NCBI RefSeq assembly: GCF_000003605.2
Contig: NW_003151256.1
Location: 305,499-323,918 of the forward strand
DNA from: Saccoglossus kowalevskii
Taxonomy: Eukaryota > Hemichordata > Enteropneusta > Harrimaniidae
DNA length: 18,420 nucleotides
Direction of reading: 5' to 3'
Positions 1-10,400 of the stretch are shown here, piece by piece. The translations under genes and the position numbers were made by a program. Below the pieces are notes generated by a model. It was not told where the DNA came from, ran no database searches, and saw only the letters and a list, made by a program, of their open reading frames with translations. Every line of letters starts with the position of its first letter. Within the stretch, counting starts at the first letter, position 1.

Positions 1-43
1 AGCGTGTATCCAGCACTTGTCAGGTGATCACACGTCACGTGAC

Positions 44-92
44 CGCTCTCTAATGGAACGCTCTCTAATGGAACGGACGCGCTCTAATGGAA
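44..92. repeat. Short tandem repeat, about 15-bp unit, three copies
   Basis: The unit CGCTCTCTAATGGAA occurs at 44-58 and again immediately at 59-73. A third, two-base-shorter copy lies at 80-92 after a six-base spacer (CGGACG). The copies are nearly identical, so the expansion looks recent. It may continue to the left of the window only in degraded form; nothing similar is seen in 1-43. No function is evident. Confidence 0.85.
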
Positions 93-1375
93 TGGCTCGA
101 GCTAGGTCTATTCGCGGTATACAGACACGAGTCACTGCGTACTAATATGAGTTATATGGAAAAACAACTTTTGAATACGATGAGTTCCATTATTTTCAAT
201 AATGCACATATTATATTGGATTCAAACAGTACGGTACACATTTTTTCTGGTTTAAAATCGGATAAAGCGTTGGGATTTAACTTTTTTTCTTATAGCTTTT
301 AAACCGAGCACATTTAAGACCATTAAAGACCTGCCAAATCGTGAAATGAAATCTACCAGCTTTCTAGATACGAACATCATTGTCACTAAGCATCTGCTTT
401 GAGCTAGGAATGCAGTAACAATATCATTCAATCCAATATTTTGCAAGCAAATGTGTGTAGACAAACGGATAAATCTGCTTATTCTATGGTATAACCCGAT
501 TGAATATAAAAATATGGCCCATGTTGCAATGGTTTGCAATTAGAGGTCTTATTTTATTCGAATTAACTCATGTAAAGACATATTATTTTACATATAGCGT
601 GTCTTATTTCGTGGTCGTTTGAAGTAAAATACCGCGGAACAACACCTGTATTTGGGGTGAGTTTCTATTTTCAATGAAGGTCATTTTCAAACCATCACAT
701 TCTGTTCCGCATCATTTGTTGAACACACTGCATCGCCATAAACAGTTTAAAGACCGGTGGATTCGTAGTGGTTTTCGCATATCGTTGGTGGCGCTAGATT
801 TACATAGCTAGTTGTTATCGTTCAGCAGTTTTCAAATCAAGTGAGATGATTTAGTTTTAAATCATAAACTAGAAAAATACAATAAGGCATTAGTATTATA
901 GGTAGAATGCAGCAAACCTGAAATCACACGCAGGAAGATATATTGTGACGTCATTAGTGAATTGTTTTGGATAATAGTTCACAAATGTGCACAGCTCAGG
1001 ATTAAGTAATGTTAAAATATTAATATGATTTTTTACGTCTTCGCTTTGATTTAATTAATATTTAATTCAGATATGTGCAATGCGAGTGGGTAAAGTCTTT
1101 TTTATACAATATGAAGTTTTAATTTGTAATGTTATTTGCTAATTACTGTGACTATAATTAGCAAGAATATGATTAATTATTAAGATTTTAAAAGTTTTAC
1201 TCGAGTATAAAATAAACAATGCTGTATTCGTTAGTTTAATTCGTGTTTTATGGTAATAACAAGGAATCGATTAATAAATATAAAAGCCATGATACACGGT
1301 TCTACCTTTGTTAACAACAGACGTTGTATCTTTATTGGTCCCTTTATTCGATCATTGCATTTGTATCAGGATGCT
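93..1375. other. Gene-free upstream sequence
   Basis: AT-rich sequence with no recognisable exon, RNA gene or mobile element. Two open frames exist here (87-302 on + and 252-539 on -), but neither resembles a known family and both overlap the same AT-rich stretch, as expected by chance. Long A/T-rich blocks occur at about 1020-1260. Confidence 0.5.
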
Positions 1376-1470
1376 TCGAGGCGCGTCATGGCGCCTGGAA
1401 AGCGCACGCGCGCAAGAGCGTGCGTTCCTTTCCTTCGGATTTTGAGATTCGCGCGCTTTTACAAAAACAG
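1376..1470. promoter_or_regulatory. CpG-dense patch, possible promoter-proximal segment
   Basis: This stretch of under 100 bases has roughly a dozen CpG dinucleotides (for example GGCGCGTC, GCACGCGCGCAAG, TTCGCGCGC) in surroundings that are AT-rich and CpG-poor. It lies about 90 bases upstream of the ATG at 1559. Dense CpG next to a possible first exon can mark a promoter, but no core element is identifiable, so the role is inferred only from composition and position. Confidence 0.2.
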
Positions 1471-1558
1471 ACGGGTTCCATTGTTCCAGGATTTGGGTTG
1501 GCATATTATTTTCAGTTCATGTCGTGGATATTTTTGACCTCTTTTTCATTATAAAATT

Positions 1559-1999
1559 ATGACGAAGCAAGTCGAGGCTCCAATCCCCAACACAAGAAGA
1601 CACTCAACGTTAAGAGCCACGCCTACTATATCACTGTCAAGTCCACAATATTCGAGTCACCATACTAGTGTGCGGTGCAAGCCAGGTGGCACAACGACTT
1701 TGGAGAGGGATGCGAAGAAATTGGGTGTATGTGGTGACTCGGCGCTCCGACACCAATGCGGGTCTTCTAGGCACCGCAACACATCTCCAAGCAAGCATCA
1801 ATCCCTGAGCACGAAGCATGGGATACAGCATAGGAGAGAGAGTGTGCATCAGTCAGGTCATTCTCGAAGATCAGGCGATGCACGGGTCGAACACTTGTTG
1901 CACAGCAACCTTCTCCGATTGGCCTCTAACATGTGGTCGAAGTGGTCAAAACACAGACAACATACGGAATGGGAAAACAACGCCGTCCAAAAACGAATG
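1559..1999 (+). CDS. Doubtful open frame, possible alternative first coding exon
   Basis: The longest open frame in the window starts at ATG 1559, follows an in-frame TGA at 1535-1537, and stays open for 179 codons to 2098. If the donor-like GTAAAG at 2000 is used, the coding part is exactly 147 codons and ends in phase 0, the phase needed to join the exon at 13378. The translation is rich in Ser, His, Arg and Thr (for example SPQYSSHHTS, RRESVHQSGHSRRSG), has no hydrophobic segment and matches no domain I know. It could be a disordered N-terminus, an exon of a different gene, or a chance open frame in a locally GC-richer stretch; chance is the most likely. Confidence 0.2.
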
Positions 2000-2099
2000 G
2001 TAAAGGTCAGTGTCAAATGCTGGTATATTTTTCACATATTTCAGCGAGGTTATGTTATTAAGATGGACATATTCTGTTGGGAAATGTGTCGGTGTTAAA

Positions 2100-4020
2100 A
2101 ACAAACAAAACAAATTCCAGATGTTCACACATGCGTATGTATTTTAGAAAAAGGACACAACTTCCGAAAAAATTGACGAAAAATGTTATACAGGAAGTTC
2201 CATGACGGGCACGATTTAACTATTTTGCACGCATCACATGAACCGACTGTCATTTCTCTGTAGGGCGCCGCGATACGTCGTCATTTTCCTTCAGTGAGAC
2301 AACGTTTTAAAAATCCCTCTATAGTCGTAACTTTGTAAACGTTTTTTAAATACAATGTGATATATGACTCAATGCCGATATCTCTACGGGGTGAATTAGG
2401 TTGTTTATATAACACGAAACTCGTGGTTTATCAAAAACTGCTGTTGCACAACAAATGTTGCGGACACTGTAACACATATACTATGAAATATGTCTGCAAC
2501 TTTTGTCTGCAACTGCAACTTATTGCCCACCTTCAGTGCAGATGATACTAGTATTCTGGAAGAATGGTTGCAACAAAATAAACAAAAACTAAAAAAAAAA
2601 AAGAACGCTTAGAACGAAATCCCGCGTTGTAAGCATTGAACCAAAAATATTGAAGTCATGAAGTTAAGGAATTTAATTCAAACTATAGTGAATAGGCGAA
2701 CAAGGGAAAATATTGTTTTGAACAAATTACTCATATCTTGTCAAATATTTCAGGATATTTTGAATAATTAGTTGGTTGCACATTGGTTGAGATACAAACA
2801 AATACTGCCTTGAAATATGGTTCACTGTAAACTAAATATATTGTACTTGCAGCATACCAAATAGTATTTCTTGGGAGATAAATGTAATACAATGATACAG
2901 CACGTGCACCGACTTTTATTGTACGTACTAGACATGTCCATTGTTTCATTGAACAAACAGTAAGTTAATAATGAATCCTGATTCATGTATTCATCGACAT
3001 ACAGTAACAAACAGCAATATGAAAACTGTTTTCATCCATATCTTTAAAGATGAAAGCGGATGACACGCTTTCATGCACTGGAATTTCAAAATTCTAATGT
3101 ATGTTGACATTCGTTGTATACGTGGCGTGAAACCCGTATTTGAACATGACGCGGCACAACGACATATTCATTATCAAGTTTTCGTCGTCGCAATTGATAC
3201 AACTACACAGCTCAGGGGTCAACAGGTTTACGGGGGGGGGCATGGCAGCATTTCAAACTAGCGAAAACAACTGAGGGTACAAGCTAAAATTGCTGGGTTA
3301 TTAGCCGAAGGCAGTGAGCGATAGTGTGGTATTGTATTATGATAAACCAAAGGACCTGACTTAATTGAATGGTGTCTTAGTATATATCCAATGGACGGTA
3401 AAATCGATTCCTTAAGGGAAGAAAACTCAATTTATAGTTTCATTCATGCCCGCCGCGCGATCGGGTGATATATGCAATGGTTATATTAGGTTATAAAGTA
3501 CTGTGCAGTGAGTGGGATAACTTGTTTCGTCCTCATAATCGTCTTCTAGCAATATATGAACTTATTTACTCTACGCCCAATCTATCGGAGTTTTACGCGT
3601 ATTTGATAACGAAATCATACATACAATGTGACTTAAAATAACAGTGGACGGTAAATAATCTTAACGTCAATAACAACAGATTCATATCACATTCGGAAAT
3701 CGTACAAGCTATATCGTTGCCCATCTGGTACCGAGACGTTGACGCTCACCGCAACCGTCATTTCAAGAGATCGTCTGAACGTTGCGATGTGAGACACCAC
3801 AGATCGTAAACGTAAAAATCAAGACCTCAGATTTTAAAGTTCACGGAGTGGAAAAACATTTATGCCAGTATTTTTTCCTGGATCATAAGTTATGTTTGAT
3901 TTCCCGGTTGATTAGCGCAAATATTCATTTGACACCTCACAATCGACGCGACTGCTCGGGGCTATTCATTGCCCTGTGAACTCACCTGACTGTAGATAAT
4001 ACTATTAACTTCGGTGATGT
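2100..4020. other. Gene-free upstream sequence with A12 and G9 runs
   Basis: No exon or element can be supported here. There is an A12 run at 2591-2602, preceded by AATAAA-type sequence near 2576, which could be the tail of an old retroposed sequence. No target-site duplication is visible. A G9 run lies at 3232-3240. The short direct repeat TGTCTGCAACTTTTGTCTGC near 2491 is minor. The short open frames here are chance length. Confidence 0.5.
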
Positions 4021-4028
4021 ACAGACAA

Positions 4029-4037
4029 TATAAAAAA
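4029..4037 (+). promoter_or_regulatory. TATA-like element upstream of exon 1
   Basis: TATAAAAAA lies 155-165 bases upstream of the start ATG at 4193, a workable distance for a core promoter with a short 5' untranslated region. In AT-rich DNA such strings occur by chance, and no initiator or other core element was identified, so this is a weak suggestion. A non-coding first exon further upstream is equally possible. Confidence 0.2.
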
Positions 4038-4192
4038 CATTGCTAATCAACCAGAACTAACTATTTTTCTCTCGCAAACTGAGTTGCTATGGACAACAAG
4101 CCAAAGTAACAACATTTCTAAACGCGTCACCAATGAAGTTCGATAAGACCGTAGAGGATGAGTATCATTTGTGGTCGTGAACACTTCCCGAC

Positions 4193-4402
4193 ATGAGTGA
4201 CTGCGGCAACGGCGTCCTAAAACAGTTCAGATTTCCAAGACTTACATCGGAGCTACGGGCGAACTGCCTCAGTGCGGACCCGTTTATGTTAGCCGGAAGT
4301 GTCGTCGATGACGAAGTTGGTAACAGTCCAGTCAACGGTATTAATGATGCAAGTTGGTGCATTGGTGACAGTGAGCATGATGAATTGTGGACACAGCGAA
4401 AA
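4193..4402 (+). CDS. Exon 1 of the CNBD2-like gene, with start codon
   Basis: Coding is 70 codons from ATG 4193 (context GACATGA, purine at -3) to AAA, followed by the strong donor GTAAGT at 4403. An in-frame TGA at 4178-4180, with no AG acceptor between it and the ATG, makes this ATG the natural start. The peptide begins MSDCGNGVLKQFRFPRL and ends DELWTQRK. It is acidic in its second half and has no signal peptide or membrane segment, fitting a cytosolic protein. The end phase 0 matches the next exon. It is not itself recognisable by homology, so its assignment to this gene rests on start, donor and phase. An additional exon could lie in the 9-kb intron that follows. Confidence 0.6.
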
Positions 4403-7400
4403 GTAAGTTTGTTTATGAGTCGGGTGACAACAACTCGGCCATTCTTTCATTTCAAATCAGATAATACATCTCATGTGTCTGCTACCTTGGCTTGGCATGT
4501 GATTTGAAACTGTGTGCGGCGTTACTATCATGATTTATATTTCAGTCAGTTTGACAGTGGTTGTCATGACATATACTGATAAAGGTTAATGACAAGACCA
4601 GATGGCGAGCTGGTCGAAATCAACCAAAAACATCTTATGACTCTGCAGTTTTTAAGATACAAGACAGTAGCTGTAATTCTAAACCAATGTTGTTTGCGAG
4701 TTTAAAAAAGGTAGTATCTTGGTGGAATGTTAGTGCGAGATTATTACCCCATCAATATTAGTTAGTGTTGACAATGTATAGAAATGTTTTCTCTAGACAG
4801 CTTGACGAGTAATTAATTGATTATGATGTGTAAAACTTTCATGTGATTGGTTGTTTGTTGGAAGGAAAGGCCTTGGAGTCTCTTATACTGATTGTAATTG
4901 GTTAAGGGGTGACAAGAAATAAAGATGGATTTAATGCTGTCTCGGGTGAAAACCAGGGACTTGGCAGAGAATCGTCTTGGGAACATGAACGAAGCTTGTG
5001 TGTGTCTTTTGTCAGCCTAGCGTGGAAACGACCGAATCCCGGTTACCTAAGTGAAAGGGTTTTAACCATCAAAAATACCTATCACATTACTCCCAATCTA
5101 TACAACAGTGGTCTCTGATCTAGAATGCGATACAACATTCACGTATTTCGATTGAGCGTGAACAAAGTGAATGAACTCCTATTCTGATCCAAAACATCCA
5201 GAATAATAGACAATATTTGTAATTCTAAATGGATGAAAGCTGTGTTTGGTTGTGATGGTCGTTGGTCATTTGGTATATAGTAAATCTCTCAAAATTATTA
5301 TTTTTGTTTTTGACAAAATAATATAGACAACGTGAACATCATTCATTTACGCCACGGAAAAGCAACGTTGCCAGAGAAGAAGCTTATAGGAGAGATATGG
5401 CTTTGGAACACGTTCAAAATGTTGAAAAATTAGATAATTTGGAACATTTGTTTCTTTTTTGATAGTGCATGATGTTGACATGTACACTAGAGTATATGCG
5501 ATCGTAAAACACGTAGTTTTAGCCGCACAGTGATTTGTTCAAGGAAAAAGAACAACACGCCTGCTCATGCGCTGTTGAATACTGGTACGCACTTGTTTGG
5601 TGCACAAAAACAAGTGTATTGGGTGAGACGAGCTTGTAATATTTGTATTCAAAGAAATTTCAATAATAATAATATTTGTATTCAACGTTGATTTCAACAC
5701 AGCTTACTCAATAAATATCGTCTGTAATATGAATCGAAAACTTTCGAAAAGCAACAAAGTCGCTCAGCGACCCCTCCTCAAAGGTTCAACTGATTCAAAA
5801 TAGAAACCCTTCTCCACTCGGTCAGAACGGAAAACATTCAAACAGTCAATTAAGGTCAGTATCGTTGTGACATCCGGCGATCTTGTTTAAATACCAATGT
5901 ATGTTCATTATATATTTTGAAGGTAAACGAAACGCCTTGTTTATTCCGAGGGGGTGGCTGCCGTAGGGAAAAGGTGTTATATTCCTAGCATAGCACACGA
6001 CTTTATTTCAAGGTTTTCCCTTGCACGCAGTGAAATTAGCCTACTGACGTCATCACAACGTTGGCATACCACCAGTCGCATATATTGCGTTATTCGTAGG
6101 ACAGTAAATATGATTGCAGGTGTACGCCATGATAAACGCAGGCAATGCACCCAGCAAGTTGACAGACAAGACAAGGTATTCCGAACGGACTCTAGGTGAG
6201 TTTTTATATAACAGAAGGAACTGTTCACAGGACAGACAACTTGGATATATTAGCATAGTATGGTCCGCTCTGTGTGTCGTAGCACGGTATCACTGCAATG
6301 GCCCGGGGCATGAAACTTCTTGAAGATATTGAGGAACGTGTTTTATGGATGCATTTTCGTCTGATGGAGCATGTACGAAGAAAATCTGTATGCGTCACAA
6401 GTCATGTATAGAACAACATACACCTGCTTTGCATCCCGTCATTCATTCATTTATTTGTTTGTTTGCTGTTTGTGAATCAGTGACGATATAACGAATGTCT
6501 CGTGTATTCGTGGCTGCCTAATTCAAGAAAACGGGACAAGTTGTGCAGATCAGCAATCAGTTACGTCTAAAAAGTTGTGTTGTTGTTTTTTTGTAATGAG
6601 GGAAATTTTTTTATCTCCCTTTTCTGGTCTCGTCTTGGCGTCTAGGAGCCATGTAGCCCACGTAGCAGTTCAATTCCACAATCCATATTTACCGTATTTG
6701 TGTATATATCGTTTGTTTGTTTTCTACGACGTTTTCAGCTTACAGGGACACAGTTTGTTTGTGTGTGGAGAGAGGTGTTTTGGGGGGGGGTATCACTCGT
6801 CAATTTCAACGTATCTTTGAGTGTGGTTTTGTTCAAAATGAACATAAATGAACTAAATAAATGAACAAATAAATAAATAAATAGACCGACCGACAGACAG
6901 ACAGACAGACATTGAAATAACCGTTCCAAGTAAATAAACATGTAGCTAATTTTAATTTACGTGTGATCACTGGCGCGTGCGTAAAAAGCTTTGAATTTTA
7001 AAACATTGCCGAATGTCTCACTTCGTGTCAAGTATAAGCTCACATGCTACCATACAATACATAGGAGATTTATAATACGCTGATAAAACAGTTTGTGGAA
7101 TGTATAAATCTCGCCAAACTCATACGCCGATGTCAGTGGATTTGAGTTTATTATAATCGTGAAAGTTTGTTTGTTTGCGTTGGCCCTGAATGCACCCTCA
7201 CTATGGCCCGTGTAATCAACCACAATGAACTACCAACGATAACACCATGTGGAATGAGACTACGACAAGTTTCATTACAATCGACCCAGCTACGGAACTT
7301 GTTAGTTAATTTCATTTGCATCAAAAGACGGTGGCCTGCTGTCTCTGGGAGATATTCTAAAACGCGGAAATGATAAGGTAAATTTTTGTACGTAGCATCT

Positions 7401-10400
7401 CTACAGACCTATGTATACATTAAGTAAGATAAGCATACTGATCATATCACCACGTCGCACAGTATGGACAATTGTTATTTCCCATTGGAAGTGTTTTGTT
7501 ACGTCATCGAGCGAACAGTAATGTCCCTTACCGCATAAGCGCTCTAACTTTATATTCGGTGAACAATTGTACCATCCACCCAAGGTTTGGGACATCGCGG
7601 AATATTTGTTTGTGAAGTGTAAGCGTCATGGACTGCGTCAAGTGCACCGGACACCTTGTAGACGATTTGAGAGCCAAACACTTTGACGGAAGGGATATTT
7701 TGTGTTCTAGGGTGGGTAACATTTTTCATGAAAAACGTTTTTTTTTTTTGGTGTTTAAGTTCGCCAATACTCATCGTCTAGTTAATTTCTCATATATTTG
7801 ATCACACTTAGGCTGCCTTCCACACATATATGCTATTGTAAATCCAGTCCCACTTTACACTCAGACGTGGGTAATATCGGCAGAAAGTGACCCGCACAAG
7901 GGGAGTCACAGAATTCTCGAAAAAAGCAAGACAACAATTCTGGCCAGCTCTCGGAAAAATACTAGTAGTCGACGCCGCCTTTAGTATTATATTTATTATA
8001 TTTCCCGTGTTACTTTGAAAGGATACCGCGCTAGAAAAACGTTCACTGGACCATGAACTATGTGCAAACTATTATCTCAGTCTTCTCTATGACTAATAAT
8101 GTCCGCCATCATGTATTATTAAGACGGACAAACCGTAAAGACACGAATTTCGACTTTCTTCTACCTCGAGTGCGCGTTACTTGTATAAGGTATTCTTCAG
8201 GTGATTTTCTTTCACCAATGTTTCATCAAAACTGTTAAAGCTGGAGTCGTCACCTGCGCATGCGGCAGATGGCCATAACGCGTCGTTGTTTACAAACAAG
8301 TGTCTACCCACGAGTCTTTGCGTTTTTGGCATGCGTTGTTATCGTTGCTTAGGACTTATTCCCAACGCGTGCGCAGGTGCCGACCCCATCGGCTGTTGAC
8401 TATACTAACTTGAATATGATATCGGATGTGATATCGGATGGTACATAAATACTCTGGACTATGCCATATACATGTTCAGTTTAGGGTTAAACTTTGTGGT
8501 TACAAATTACCTAATTTGCATAAACTAACCATTTTATAGGTGCTCCACAAATTACTTTTTGGTTGAAATTCTTGCATACTAATTACCTACTTAGTATAAA
8601 TAGTCATGTGTCATAACTGTAATGTACTAAACACTGCTGCATATAGGGACATGCAACCAGTGCTAGTATATTGAGGCGACTGGCAATGTATCAGATGACT
8701 ATATATGGTAATGTGACCTCAATAATATGCATAACTGTAATGTACTAAACACTGCTGCAGATAGGGACATGCAACCAGTGCTATTATATTGAGGCAACTG
8801 GCAATGTGATATGAATAATGTATCAGATGACGATATATTATCATTATGTCATTAAATATTTATAATTATTAAACCAGTTATATTTTGTAATGATGTATTT
8901 GCTCTATTAGAAGCACATATAAATAACAAAGACAAGTCTATGGTCAAAATAAGACATATTTCAATGATTTTGCTTAATGTGTATTGAAGATGTGCTTCTA
9001 ATATAGTAATAAATACAGTAGTCTTTATTTGTATGCCTCTAATGCCTTCAGCATACGGGAGTTCTGATTGACAGTGAATCAAAAACCGAACCGAAACTTT
9101 TTTGACTAATGCTAAAATGATTGAATGTAGACAGATTTTGACACGGAGTATTATCAGTGTTATAAGCGTTAAGATATGCGTACATGTAACAAACATGTAA
9201 CAGTATTATTCAACCTTAAATGCTATTTTACCACATACTTAAAATAACATTAAACAATGCCATTGACATACATAAAATGAAAAAAATGTGCGGTATGAAC
9301 ACCTTGTTTTAACATTTAGTTTATGTGATGAACGCATTTCCCCAAAATCTACAACATATTCTCCAACGGCGAACTGTGTGAATTATTAATATAAATTCTA
9401 CATATTTATTAATTTTTCGAAAAGATTATTAGGTCAAGTTCAATATTTCACTGTTATGTATTCTTATATAGATGCTTATTAACATATATATACATTAGAT
9501 GCAGTCACGGGAACTTGATGCAGCAAGAAAATATACAATTGTGTCACTTATTATATTATAGACATTTCATTATTCCACGAATAGAGGTATTGTAATGTTT
9601 GGTGGTAACTGTGAAATGCAAGTGCGCTCTATCAAATCATTAGGCAATACTTTTGTTTTTAAGTACGTGATCTGGGTCGACAGCCTCTAGAGGGCTACCT
9701 GCCGTATGTGTGTGTGTGTCTATAGAACATGGATTTAGTGTTTCCCCGTAGCGTTGCACCAGCAAAGGGGCAGTCATTTGATGAATAAACTTTAAGCTTT
9801 GGAGCTTTAAGTTGAAATCAAGGCTTGTTGGTTTTCACATGGCACATTTCAGAAACTGTTGAGACTACTTCCAAGTAATTCCACTCCCATCCCTGTTACG
9901 ATGACATGATCCATGATGATAGCGGGTGTCAACTTGTACTGGGACTCCGTTGTACGCCAGCTTTAGCCAAAGAGGTTTGAAAACGCGGATACAGTATACT
10001 AACCTGATAGTAATTGCGTATTTATTTGATGACCTTAGCTCTAAATTATACTTCAAAGCGAAATAAAAATCGCGTATCGCTTGTTATTGCCAGACAACCT
10101 AACCGAACTACAAACATGTACAATTCATGGGGAGTAAATCAATTATGTGTTGTTCGACAGTCACTTAAGATTGCAATCAGCATGTGTGTTTTTAAAAAAT
10201 TGCCGATATCACGGTGATCGTACAGGCTAAAGTATCATGGCGCAGACCAGGGTAAAGCTAACTGCTTGGTAAACCTACAAATAACCGCTTCTACATGTTA
10301 TCTTTATTGAAATATTTTTGTGTTGTCATGTCATTACTTTTTAAAACCTACTATTGCAATTAATGCATTGATACTCAATACAAACGCAATGGACACAAAG

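Noticed and set aside
252-539. 95-codon minus-strand open frame
   Set aside because: No recognisable family, AT-rich, overlaps a plus-strand open frame and has no convincing splice context.
4909-5118. 69-codon open frame within LTR-like copy A
   Set aside because: It lies in repeat sequence and has no similarity to any gag, pol or other retroelement protein I can recognise.
6633-6682. tRNA-like A box (TGGCGTCTAGGAG) and B box (AGTTCAATTCC) at SINE-like spacing
   Set aside because: No foldable tRNA arms and no SINE tail; the boxes are too degenerate.
8852-9196. 114-codon minus-strand open frame with hydrophobic segments
   Set aside because: Composition is driven by AT-rich DNA (Ile, Leu, Thr); no motif, no conserved pattern.
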